Positions 1 to 11,357 of a stretch of DNA of 64,000 nucleotides are shown piece by piece. The DNA comes from Prorocentrum cordatum. Lineage: Eukaryota > Sar > Dinophyceae > Prorocentrales > Prorocentraceae. The position numbers and the translations under genes are program-made. The notes under the pieces were generated by a model. That model worked only from the letters and a program-made list of their open reading frames with translations. It made no database searches and was not told where the DNA came from. The stretch covers positions 1-64,000 of the forward strand of contig CAUYUJ010021704.1 of assembly GCA_963575745.1 (NCBI GenBank), written 5' to 3'. Positions within the stretch are counted from its first letter, which is position 1; every line of letters starts with the position of its first letter.

Positions 1-110
1 GGGACGTCGTCGTCGTCGTCGTCATAGTCGTCGTCGCCGCCATCACCCTCCTAGTCACCATCATTGTCGTCGTCATCATTGGCATCGTCGTCGCCGCGCA
101 CGTCGCTGAC
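1..110. repeat. GTC-type trinucleotide repeat at window edge
   Basis: Imperfect GTC/ATC triplets run from the first base to about 110. Similar patches recur at 6.1-6.4, 10.1, 16.0-16.5, 19.1-19.5, 24.8-25.3 and 41.8-42.1 kb. No coding role is apparent. About 110-480 shows nothing further apart from C-rich sequence. Confidence 0.8.
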
Positions 111-484
111 CCTTCCCACCCCCGCTCGTCGGCGTCCTCGGCAACCTTCGGCGGCACAGGCGGCGCGAACCAGCCCAAGCAGCAGTCCGACCTCGGCGGG
201 GCGGGCCAGCAGGGGCGGGAGCGGCCCGGGCGGCCCGAGCAGCCCTGGAGCAGCCTCATCTCCACACTCTTCTCAGATATGCTCGCGATCGCTCGCTCCT
301 TCGCTCCTCCATCCACCTGGCCGCCCTCCCCCCCCCCAGCCCTCCCTCGCCCAGCGCTCAGCCTCGCCATGCCGCCCTGCCCCCCATTGCCCCCACTGTC
401 CTTTTACTCATCCAACCCCCGCACTTCCTCAAGACCCACTCCCACCTCCACCGAACCCTCCTGGCATCCCACGACCCCGCGCCT

Positions 485-2354
485 CAACGCGTTCATGTAC
501 TGCGATCCCTCGACGTAGAGCTTCTCCCTGTCGGAGGGCCCCGATTGCGTCGGGTCGTGCAGCGGGAGGCACGTGCCTTCGGGGGGCGCGGGCAAGGGTC
601 GATTTGAGACAAAAGCAAGAAAGGTGGAAAGCACTCGTCGGGGGGCTGAGGGCACGGTCGCCTTCGGAACGGAGGAGATAGGGGGGAATTAGATAGTGGG
701 ACAGTGGTGGAGGGCTGGGAGCGCCCCCTGCGCCTCGGCTGCAGAACTGAGCCAGCTTCTCGTCCAACACCTTCCCCCAGATGGGGAACTCCGTCGTGAT
801 GCTCTTCTTGGCGCGCGCCTCTTCATCCATGACGATGTGGCCCCTGGCGTTCTTGGGGTCGGAGGGGCCGTCGCCCTTGCCCTTCTCGATGTCCTTGGCT
901 CCCTCCCGGGCGCCCGGGGGGGGGGGGCTGGGGGAACTGCTCAGCCAGGGAGGGCCAAGCGGCCTATAGGGGCATTGGCTCCCGGGGCCAACGTACACGG
1001 GGGCCTGATTCCTCTGCCAAGCGGCATCGGCGGATCTTGGGAGTACCTACCAGGCCCATCAAGTGGGCCATTGAACAACGGAAGGGGCCTATACGCGCCC
1101 TGTGTCCTTCTTAATGAAGAACAAATCCTCAGGAGAGCGCCTCGAGTAGGCCTGGAGTGCCAGGAGGGCGAGCTTGTGGCTCACCGCCGCCTGGACCACC
1201 TTCCTGATATGCGGCGGTGCGCCGTTCTCGACGCCGCCGCCGTCCTCCTGCTGCTCCGTCTTGCGAGTCGCATCCGACCAGTCGCTGAAGCTCACACCGT
1301 CGCCCTGCTTGCGACCGCCCACGCCGCCTCGGGGGGGGTGAACGGCGCCTAGCATGCAAGCGTGCAAGCATATATACACCGCAACGGACATGCGTGCCAA
1401 CATGTGTCTATGCCACACACTACAAGCCATGTGTACGCGTTATGTGTAAACAGAATGTACACGTGTCACCCACTCACTACACCTTGCTTTGCATACATAA
1501 CACTCCTTCCCTCACCCTGGGCCACCCGCCCTCCTTTCGTCTATATCACCCCAACCAATGAGCCCGCGCATCGTGCCCCTCCTCTCCCCTCGCTGCGTAT
1601 TCGTGGGGCCCGATGCGCCTGTGCCCGCCACCTGCACCATGGCGCCTTCGCCTCCACCCCCTTGGCCCACGCCCTGGGCGTCTGACTCCAGGGGGGGCGG
1701 CGGCGACCTCACTCGCAGACCAGAGGACCAGAGGGGGGCGAGGGTGAGGATGAGGAGGAGGGCGAGGAGGGCGCGGAGGAGGAGGCCAGTGAGAACAATG
1801 AGATGGAGGACGAGGGAACGAGGGCGGCGGAGGAGGTGGGCGAGGGTGAGGAGGTGAGGAGGGGAGGAGGGGGAGGCAAGTGCCGAAGGGGAGGAGGAGG
1901 AGCATCAGAGGGCGGGGTCGGAGGCCGCGAACCTGGTGTGGGAGTCGATCATCATCTGCGAGAAGCAGCCCCAGAGGTCGCGCATCGCCGCCGAGGCCGC
2001 CTTGCCCCGACGGTGCTCCTCGGGCGGGGGGCAGGGGGGCAGGGCGACGGCGAATACAGGAGGTACAGGAGGGAAGATCGAGCGATGGGGAGGGGCGAGT
2101 ATTGCGAGCTGGGCGGGGGCCAAGACTGAGGGCAGGGAGGGTGCGATGAGGGCGTTTGCAAAGCGGAGGGAAGCAAACTGCCGAGTCAGCTCCCCGCCCC
2201 TGCGCGGCCGTCGCAGGAGTGCCCTGGGAGCCCCAATTGATCCGACCAGGCCAACGGAGACTCTGGGGCCCCCTCCATGCCCCTCCTCACTTCCTCACTG
2301 GGCCCCTGCCACCGTGGCCCTTAGCCCATCTTCCACGCTCTCATCCCCACCCCC

Positions 2355-2429
<75 letters not shown>

Positions 2430-5400
2430 CTCGACCTACCGCATCCCTACCTACCGTCTCACGGGGGCCCCCGAAAAGCCCTCGGGCTCGTTCGTGGGGG
2501 CGGCGGGTGCGCGGAGCAGCGCGCGATGGTGAGGGTGGCAAGGGTGGCAAGCTGACTTGCCCGACTTGCCCTGGCTCCTGATCGTAGGCATCCAACACCT
2601 GCCTGATGAAGGTCTGCTTCTGCTCCGAGAACACCGCGGTCGACGACGGCGGCGCGGGGATGCTCGCCAGCGCGCTGGAGGACACGAAGGGGGCCAACTG
2701 CTTCTCCATGTCCTCTCGGGCCCGAGCGGGCGCCCCTGAGGCGGCGCGGTTCACCGTGAACGTGTTCAGGAGAGTCAGCAGCTGGTCGCGCTTCCTGTCG
2801 TACCCTTGGGGGTCACTGCTCGTCATCCAGTTGTTATGCTCGAGCATCTGGACCACGAGGAAGACCGCCGCCTGGGGAAGGAGGGGCGCCCTCACGAACA
2901 AACCCTTCCCCGCCCTCGCCCATCCCCCCCCCGGGCCGCCCGGCCGCCCACCGCCTCCATCAAGCACCTCCCCGCCTCTGCCGACCAGCCGACTTCGCCG
3001 ACTTCCCCCCCCCCGCCCCCCGGGCGGCAGCCCCGCGCCAGCCTCCTTCCAGGTGGCTTTCTGGAAGTCCATGACGGTCGTCACCGTCTCATCAATCGTG
3101 GGCTCGGTCCCGTCCTGCACCTGCTTCGCTAGCTTCACAATGTCGATAGCCTTCGAAGCGCTCTGAAAGGGGGCGGGGGTAGGTGAGATGGCAGGGGGCC
3201 CCAACTATCGACGACACCAACGCTACTCGCGATGCTTCGGGCGGGCCCCATAGGGGCCCAGACGGCCAGCAAGCTGGCCCGCAGGGTCGCGCAGGCAGGC
3301 GCCGCCCCGATTCGAATTCATTGGCAATCAGAGAGCATGCTAGCATGCTACGCGAGTAGGGTTGCCGCGTCGGACGTGGACGCCCGACGGCCCGACGGCC
3401 TCTTCCAGTTCACCCAACAGGCCCATGATCAGCCCGGGCACGTACGCCGTTGGCTGCGTCGACGGCCCCATGCGCAGGAGGAATGTCGATGGCCCCAGCG
3501 ATTTCAGGACGTGCGTCAGCAGGCGCATCCGCACGGCGCAGAGCATGCGCAGCCCCACCTTCTTTTGCAGCAGCATCTTTACGCTCTCGTTGTTGTTGAA
3601 GGCGGCTTGGTGGCTGGTAGCAGATATCTCGTCGATGAGCAAGGATGCCTTGTCGAAGTCCAGGGGGAGCACGTCCAGCACGCTGTCGCACGCCTCCACG
3701 CGGGGGGGTCGGGGACAACGACGCATGCGACAAAGCAAGCGAGTGGCAAAGGTTGCTCTTCCCTGCCGACACGACCCCCGTTGTCCTCGTCGCTCGGCCC
3801 ACCCGTCCCCGCCCCTGCCTTATTGCCTAATTCGTCTGCCACTTCCCCCCCCGTCCCCCCTTCACCAATTCGCTCGTCCGCGTCGCTTGCCCACCTCGCT
3901 CCCGCTCAGTATTCCAAGAGTCGCCTCCTAAATGGGCGCGCCTCCCCTCCTCCCAACCATGCGCTCCTCCTCTCCTCCTCTCCTTCATCATCATCCCTCC
4001 CAGCATCCTTGTTTGCCATCGTGGTGATCGCGTCTACGTGGCTCCCGAAGCTTCCGCCCTGCGCGGTCAGGTCAGACATGGCCCCCATCATCGTGGAGTT
4101 CAGCATCATGGCGCAGCCCCCGATCATCATCGGAGGCACCTCGCAGATCCTGGCAAGGGGGAAAGGGTGAGCGCTGAGCAGTATCGAGCGGGGATGCGTT
4201 CGGCTAGCAAGCTTGTAAGCGGTGTCGGCATTCCTCCCCTCTTTCGCCCCCCCCATTCACTCCTCCGCCCCCGGCTCTACCCCTCTACCCCAATAGGGCA
4301 TCCAAGGGCATCCTGGGCATCCCTGCCCACCCGTCCACATCATGCTCGCAGTGCTTCCCTGACCTACTCCTCCCACACAGTCCACCCCTCACGTGGCCCC
4401 CCGCGTGTCCCCGCCTGCCTCACTTGCCACCTCGCACCCCTCTGCTGCCCGGGCGGGTCTCGCGTCGCGCGGCCTCGAAGTCGCCAGGTAAGAGCAGACC
4501 CCCTTCAGCTGGTCCTCGCATTCCTCCGCGCTCTCCATGAGCTCCTCGACCGTCGGGCCCATCTGGATCGCGCCGCCGCACTTGGTGCCGTCTGAGCCAG
4601 ATTTGTTCAGAGCCTCAATCGCCTGGCGGCGCCGCGGCACCCAACCGCCCACCCCGCGGCCAACGAGCGCCCGAGGGGGTCGAGGGGGGGGCGCTTTCGG
4701 CGGGCACCCCCGAGACGGGGCCCCATCAGGGGGCCTTCCCCGCATTCCCCCCCCCCTTCCTCACCGCTGGGATGGTCAGGGGCCCCCTCGTCGCCATCGT
4801 GCACTGCCTGAGGGGCCGAAGGGGGTAGGGGTCGAGGCATGCGAGGCAGGGGGCATGGGCGTCTCGCCGCAAGATGCCTCAGCGAGCTGCGAGTCTTGAT
4901 TGGCGGCCTGCTGGAGGGCATCGTAGTCGCAGTCCGACGGGCGAGCCTTCAAGCCCCTCTTCTTGTACAGCAGCCTCTTCACCTCTTTCCGCAGGATGCT
5001 GAATCCGTTGATGCGCCTATGGCGTCGACAGGAGTGCGGAGGCGAGCAGGAGGAGGAGCGGGGCGACGACGACGACGAGGGGAGGAGGGGCAGCAAGGGG
5101 GAGAAGGATGGGGAGGCTGGATGGCAGAGGGCAAGGGGCAGGAGGAGGCAGCCAGGCCTCTTCTCGTCGTTGATCGTGAGCTCGCACTTTCCTGACAGAA
5201 CGGCATGCAGCGCAATCATGCGGAAGTCTTTCACGAGCTGGATTCCCTGTTCCTCGGGGCGCGTCGGGAGGCGATGACGATGGCAAGACATGCCCGTAGC
5301 CGCACCAGCGAGTTGTGTCGAACGGGGGAAGACGCAGCCAATGGATGGGTAGAACGGCTGGTGCATGGGCAGGGCGGGCCAGGCGCCCCGGGGAGGGGGA

Positions 5401-8400
5401 GGGTCGGGGGCAACGCGGAGGAGAGACGGGGGCGGGGGCTCCAGAGCAGGATGAGGCGGCGGGAGCAGGGAGGGAGCGACGAGGAGGTGGCAGGGCAGCG
5501 GGAGAGGGGCAGGAGCGTCAACTTGCAGCGAGGTTAGCAAGAACGAGCATGAAGCGGGGCCTTGAGTTTATCGTCGGGGGCGTCGCCGATGTGGAGCTTC
5601 AGCATGTAGTCCTCGGTCTCCCGCAGGTGGTCGAGGAAGTGGATCTCCGAGACGCTGTCGTCGCCCCCCATGGCCTTGACGAGGCCGTACGCGCTCTCGA
5701 GCTTCGCCTTCTCGGCATCTTCCTTGGCCTCGACTTTCCTCTGCTTCAGCACCGTCTTGCGCAGCACGCGGAGCTTGTGACTCTCTCCCTGGCGCGGGCA
5801 GGGCGGGATGGGGAGGCAGGCGAGTGGGGCAGGTGACGGGCAAGCGGGGGCGCCCCCAAGCAAACGGGGCAGAGCGGCGAGGAGCATGCAGAGGGCGGCA
5901 GGGGCTCAAGGGGAAAGGCCAGTGAGGCAGACGAAAGGGCGGAGAAAGGTGCGGCACCTTCACCTTGCCCTTCTGTGCAAGCTTGTGGACCTTGCTGATG
6001 CCAGTGATTTTCTGTTGGTTCGCTTTCCCCTCCACCTTGGCGACCTTGGTCCCGACCCTCGCGTTCTCCTGGCGCGTCGTCGTCGGCGTCCCGCCGTCGC
6101 CGCCGCAGTCGCCGCCAGTGTCGGCAGCGTCGCCGTCGTCGCCGTTTCCGACGCCATCGTCGCCGCTACCGTCGCCGTCGCCGCCACCGTCGCCGTCGCC
6201 GTCACCGTCGCCGTCGCCGTCCTGCCTTCGCCGTCGCTGTCGCCGTCGCTGTCGCCGTCGGGACCGCCCGGGCAGCCGTCGTCGTCGTCGACTCGTCGAC
6301 GTCCATCGTGGACGTCGGCGTCAGCCGTCGGCGCCGTCGTCGTCGCCGTTGAGCGTCGTCGCCACCATCGTCGTTTCGGCAAGCGCCGCCACCGTCGTCG
6401 TCGCAGTCGTCGTCGTCGCCCGTCGTCGCCGCCAGCCCGCCGCCGCGCCCGGGCGAGGCTCCTGGCGCAATGACTTCATGGTCGACGACTCCGCCATGTC
6501 GGTGCACAGGTTCTCGAGGGTGCTGTCCGTGAGCTTGCTATGGAGGACGTCCAAACCCTCGGGGCAGAAAGCGCACTTGCCCCAGGGGGTCTCCAGCCTT
6601 GGCAGGTGCAAGGAGATGATGTCCACGATGTAGTCGGGGTGGGTGTCCTTGAACTTCCTGGGGCAAAGCGCACGCAGGGGCCAAGGAGGGCGGCTCGAAT
6701 CATTATTCGTGGGACGGGGATGGGGAGAGAGGGGGGGCCAGGGGGTCGAGGCGGGGCAGCGCCGAGTGGGCGGCATGGCGAAGCCCTGGTGGCACACGAG
6801 AGCAAGGACATGTTCCCTTCCACTCATCCCGCCCCCCTTCCCCCGTCCTCCCTCCCACGGCACCTGGATGCACCAGGCTAGCTCCCCCATCGGATGGCCC
6901 CGGCCCTCCGCGATCAGCAACCGCCAAGGTTGCCCCCGCCTTCGCGCGCCCATTCTGCCCCCGAGAGGAAGTGGCGTTAGCACCCCCGCGGTCGTGAACA
7001 CAGCGTGCGCGATGTAGACGATCTTTTCGTTAGCGATGCCCTGGTCGGTAAGGTCGATTTCGGACATCACCCTGTCCACCAGGAAGTCCCAGACCGACTT
7101 CCCCCGCTGCTCGATGGTCGCATTGCTGGTCTTCGTAATCATCACTTTGGGGGCTTCGTCGAAAAACGTTTTCGTGATTTCGTAGCCCCTGAAGAACGCC
7201 CACCTGGGGGGGCGAAGTGTTGGCGAGGGCGCAGAGCGCACAAGCGCGGCATCACGATGAGAGGAGAAGCAATGGAGGTTTCGAGAGCGACAGAACCACA
7301 TCTCACAGCCCGCACTACCGCTGCCGCTACGAACGCCCCCTCCCCCATCTGCCCGTCTGCCCGCTTCCCTCCTCCTCCTTGACGCTGCGCCTCGTCGCGC
7401 TCCTCCGCTGCGTCGTTCAGCACCGCGCCCCCTCTCCCCCCCTCTCCTCCTACTCCTCCCCCCCATCCCTCTCCTCAGACTCTGCCCTTGCTTGCGTTGC
7501 TTGCGCCCTTGCCGCCTCGCTCCTCACCATCACCCCCGTGTATATTCACACCTCGCGCGTTGCCCTGTACCTCTCGTGCGAATGCCTCGCCCCCCTCCCC
7601 CCCGAGCAGCCACCTGTGCGGGAAGAGGGCGGAGACAACGTCGAATTTCTTCTGCTCCATGGCGGGCCTCCCGAGGTTGTCATTCGTCCAGTTGGGGAAC
7701 ACGGCCTTCTTTCTCTTCCAGGCGCCCTAGCGGCAGAGGCGGCACCCTTTCCCCTCGCACCCTCTCTACCTCGCTACTCGGCCCCTAGCCTGCCACCGCC
7801 CGGGCGCCCGGGAGCCCCGACTCCCCACTCGCTCGCTTCGAGACCGTTCGACGACGGCAGGGGAGACGTGGGGGCGCCCCGCTCCGCCTGCGCCCCCATG
7901 CGCCCCCATCTCTCAGCCCTGGGAACACTTGGTGCTGTGATTGGGGGGAGAGCGAACCTGAGTGGACGAGGGGGGCCCGAGGGAGAACATAGCGCTGCGT
8001 GGCCGTCCTGCCTCCTGCCCCCATCCGCCCCCTCTGCCCACGTGCCTCCCCGCGATTCCAGCGCGACTCATCGTTTGACCCGCCCGCCTCGCAAGCCGTC
8101 ACAGACCTCCAGATCTCGAGGATGGTGAATTTCGTGACCTCGCCGTTGAGCTTGTTCCCCAGATACACGAGGAAGTCCGCCACGAAGACGCCCCCCCAGC
8201 CGTGGCGCGCGAGGGGGTGGGGGGCCGAGGGCGCGAGCGAGGATCACGCGCGGACACGCTGGGATACTCGGCGAATGCACATAACCCATGCACGCGCATA
8301 CTCGCGCTCTGAGGCGCCCGCAGACAGAGGCAAGCGGCAGCCGCTCGAGGACCCCCCCCCATCTCGCCACTAGCTCCCCCACTTCCAAGCCCCATGCCGA

Positions 8401-9981
8401 TTCCCCCGACTGACCTCCAAAGTCCAGAGTCCAGTATGCGCAATGCTGCGTGCGTACCCTGACTTGGTTTCCGCACCCTACCCACCCCGCACACTCTCCC
8501 TGCCGCTCTGCCCGGGCGCCCCTCCGCATCGGCGAGAGTAGACTTTCGAATGAGGGATGCCCGTCGATATGCTCATCTGGACCGCGCGGTTGACCTTCTT
8601 GGCGCCCGCCTGCCCGCGAGGGGCCGCGATGGGGGAGGCGGCGTCAAGGGGCGGGGGGCGAGGGGGGGGGGAGTTTGGAGGAGGTGAAACGACAGCGAGA
8701 CGGGGGAGCTCGAGAAAGGGAGAACGGGGGATGGCGGAGAAGGGAGCGGAGGAGGGGGGCGCAGGAGGGAACGTGGAGGGAGGAAGGAGGGGCGAGGAAG
8801 GAGGGACTGGGGGTGGGAGAGAGTGCACTTCGCTACCCCAGCTCGCACGCATCTACCCCCGCGGCGCCTCCCATGCCAGGCGGGCGCCTTCGCGTAAGGT
8901 GGCCCAGTGGACCGCCTCGAACATGTCGTCGACCGACGCGTCGGGATGCTGCATGCACCGGGCGCCTGCCGACCGAGGGGGGGGGGGGGGGGGCGAGGCC
9001 GCAGCTGCACGGGATGAGCGAGGTGAGCGCGGGGGCGAGGTGAGCGAGGCTCCGAGGCGACGGCGAGGGCAGCGGCGGCTTGGGCATCGGACAGCAGCAA
9101 CACGCGACCCTCACCCCGAAAGGCACAGCCCGCGAGCACATATCCCACCAGCCCTCCTTGTAGCGGCCACCCCGCGCGCTGAATCTACATCAGGTCCTCA
9201 CTTGTGCCCCTGCCCGTTGCCCCCCGCCCCATCGCTCCCTCCGCACCTCCGCACCCTCCATCCCTCCATCCCCCTGGGGGGCCTCCGCGCAAGTCGATCA
9301 AGATCCCGACGGACTCGACGGACTTCTTCCTCTGCGTCTTGCTCGCCAGGTCTCCTGGGGGGAACGGGCGGAGAGGGGTGGCGAGATCTGGGTGCGGGCA
9401 AGATCTACAGACCTACCAGGCCTGCCAGGCGAGGGGGTGGAACGATGACGGGAGGGGGGAGGTGAGCAGAGGGGGCGAACCAGACAGAAGCCCTCCGAGC
9501 GAACGCCAAGCCCAACGCCGCCCTATAGGTCACGCCATGCACCATATCCATCGTATCATGCCACTACCTCGCCCACCTCCATCACCCTCTGCATGGCCCT
9601 GCTCACTGCCTCACGCTCACCCCCCTCCCTCGCTCGCTGGAACGTCTCCCTCCTCCACCGCTCCATCCTTCTCCATCCCTCCTCACCTCTCCTCCCTCCT
9701 CCTCCGCCTTCCCCCCTCGCTCACCGCAGCATCCGCCTCCTCCACGGCTCCTCTCTGGTTCCTGCCGTGGCGGCTGACCGCCCAGACGCCCTGCTTCGTC
9801 ACAAGCTGTACGGTGAAGTCGCGGAACACCAGAGCTGGCGACGAGTCGAGCTCTTGCAATATTTCCATATCCAGAGCGTCTTCCTGAAATAGCTGACGTA
9901 TGTGAGTGATGCGGCCGCTGGTGTCGAAGAAGTCAGCGTGGGAGCTCCCGGGGAGCATCTTGGAGGAGACCGCCATCTGTC
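485..9981 (-). CDS. Gene A: multi-exon gene, unrecognised protein
   Basis: About 21 short minus-strand blocks with balanced, protein-like composition are separated by low-complexity introns. Approximate blocks, 5' to 3': 9981-9779, 9353-9288, 8955-8881, 8620-8545, 8190-8095, 7715-7620, 7205-6985, 6661-6470, 6045-5970, 5790-5560, 5262-5165, 5020-4880, 4622-4490, 4150-4030, 3705-3400, 3165-3045, 2873-2575, 2015-1925, 1295-1105, 895-752 and 590-485; a further weak block lies near 9165-9105. Acceptors are clear at several blocks (CCAG/GACAG at 9981, TTTCAG/AGC at 3165, TTCCCCAG/GCG at 2873). Donors appear mixed: GT after 5970, GC after 5560, GA after 6470 and 2575. An ATG at 9976 (MAVSSKMLPGS) is a possible start, although an upstream exon is possible. 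The protein is mostly helical and charged (for example EAKEDAEKAKLESAYGLVK). I do not recognise the family. The 3' end may run past the window start. Confidence 0.65.
2356..2425. repeat. (CT)n dinucleotide microsatellite
   Basis: About 35 uninterrupted CT units lie inside an intron of gene A. On the gene's strand this reads GA. Confidence 0.95.
6060..6440. repeat. GTC/GCC-rich triplet repeat in an intron of gene A
   Basis: Imperfect GTC, GCC and GTT triplets fill the intron between the gene A blocks at 6661-6470 and 6045-5970. They give open frames full of Asp, Thr, Arg or Ala on both strands, which are repeat artefacts. Confidence 0.85.
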
Positions 9982-9989
9982 CTGGCGGC

Positions 9990-10440
9990 CAGGGCGGCGG
10001 AGGGGGGGGGAGGTAGGAGACCGCAGCCCGATGGGAGCGCCATATGCGTTCCACTCGCCCCCGACACCTGCTGCACGGACGAGGCAGAAGGTGGAGACGT
10101 CGTCGTCGTCGTTGGCGCCGCCGTCCTCGCCGCCGTTGCCGTCGCGATCGTCGGGGCGCAGTCGGCGTCGTCGTCGTCGTCGGCGGCGGCAGCGACGGCA
10201 GCAGAGGCAACAGTGCATTTGTTCATTACGGTCCGCATCTCACCCGTCATCACCACCACCAGGTAAAGGTTTGCAATGGAGTTGCAACAAACATATTCGC
10301 ACAAATTGTTAGCGCGCGGCAGTTGTTGCTCGCGCGCGCGCTGCGCGACTCACGCTTGCAAAATGGTTTCGTCATTGTTTTTTTTTTAATTGTTTTTCGT
10401 TTAGTGCCGTGTTTTTTTTTGTGCGCGTCGGGAGTCCCGA
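9990..10440. other. Region upstream of gene A, no gene seen
   Basis: This stretch holds a GTC-type triplet patch at about 10095-10205, a CG-rich run near 10313-10350 and T-rich sequence near 10375-10420. It would contain the promoter of gene A if the ATG at 9976 is the start. No motif was recognised. Confidence 0.5.
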
Positions 10441-10458
10441 TGGCAGAACTGCGCCCTC

Positions 10459-10978
10459 AGGGCCACGCGCGTGGTCCGCACAGAGGCCTCAGGGCCACGC
10501 CTGTGGCCCTGAGGCTGTCGGGCCACGCGCGTGGCCCTGAGGAGCTGGCCAGGGCCACGCGCGTGGCCCTGAGAGCCTGGACGGGCCACGCGCGTGGCCC
10601 GCCGAGGTGCGTTTGGGTTGCGTCGGGCCACGTCGGTGGCCCGCTTGCGGCGGGCCACGCGCGTGGCCCGCCGCTATCATGTCGCGGTCGGGCCACGCGC
10701 ATGGCCCATCCCCTCATCGGGCCACGCGCGCGGTCCGCGGGTCGGCAGGGCCACGCGCGTGGCCCGAATCAACATCGGGCCACGCGCGTGGCCCGCACCA
10801 ACGTCGGGCCACGCGCGTGGCCCGACCTCGGGACGGGCCACGCGCGTGGCCCGATGTTGATTCGGGCCACGCGCGCGGCGCATCGCGGGCATGTCGGTGG
10901 CCCGATGGGGGAGGCGCGATGTCGCCTCAAGCGACGCGCCCGGGCGTCGCGCGGTGTCGGGTTACGCGCGTGGCCCGC
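10459..10978. repeat. Array of about 16 copies of an 18-bp palindrome
   Basis: The core GGGCCACGCGCGTGGCCC is its own reverse complement. It recurs at about 10459, 10491, 10520, 10551, 10583, 10624, 10651, 10690, 10719, 10747, 10778, 10806, 10835, 10863, 10887 and 10960. The interval between cores is mostly 27-35 bp and the spacers differ from each other. Some copies have one to three changes, often symmetrical ones, such as CACGTCGGTG at 10624 and 10887. The array sits between the 3' end of gene C and the 5' end of gene A. Each copy could form a hairpin, or a dimer site for a protein. Reading frames through it (GHARGP, RATRVA) are by-products of the repeat. Confidence 0.92.
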
Positions 10979-10979
10979 G

Positions 10980-11357
10980 GCGGCGCGCGCGTCGGGCACT
11001 CCCCCCCAGCGCGTGATTGCGTTGAGGCTTGCGCCCGCGCCGAGGCGAACGTTTGTGCCCCTCCCGCGCTCCCGTTGGCAATGCAGTCGCGCTCCTGGGA
11101 CCTTGGTCGTGCGTTTCCTGGCGCACCCGCGCTACGTTGTGGCTCTGCCGCCGCCCCAGCGCCATTGCGTTTGCAGCGCCGCGCGGCTAGCGCATCGACA
11201 AACCAGCCATCTCATCGCATCTCCATTCACCTCCTCACCGCCCCGCCCCCTCCACCTTCCCGATCCACCCTCGCCTCCTCCACCTCCTCACTCATCACCC
11301 CTACCCACCCTCACCCCGCCCCGCGGTCCTGCGGCCAGGGGGGCCGCCCCCGCGCGA
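10980..11357. other. Spacer 3' of gene C, nothing recognised
   Basis: GC-rich unique sequence followed by C-rich sequence at about 11220-11335. No gene, terminator or poly(A) signal could be supported. Confidence 0.5.

Noticed and set aside
3300-3330. A tRNA B-box-like GATTCGAATTC
   Set aside because: No A box at the right distance and no cloverleaf could be drawn.
10459-10978. A CRISPR-like array
   Set aside because: Spacers are short (about 10-20 bp) and irregular, the repeat is a perfect palindrome, no cas genes are near, and the context is eukaryotic.
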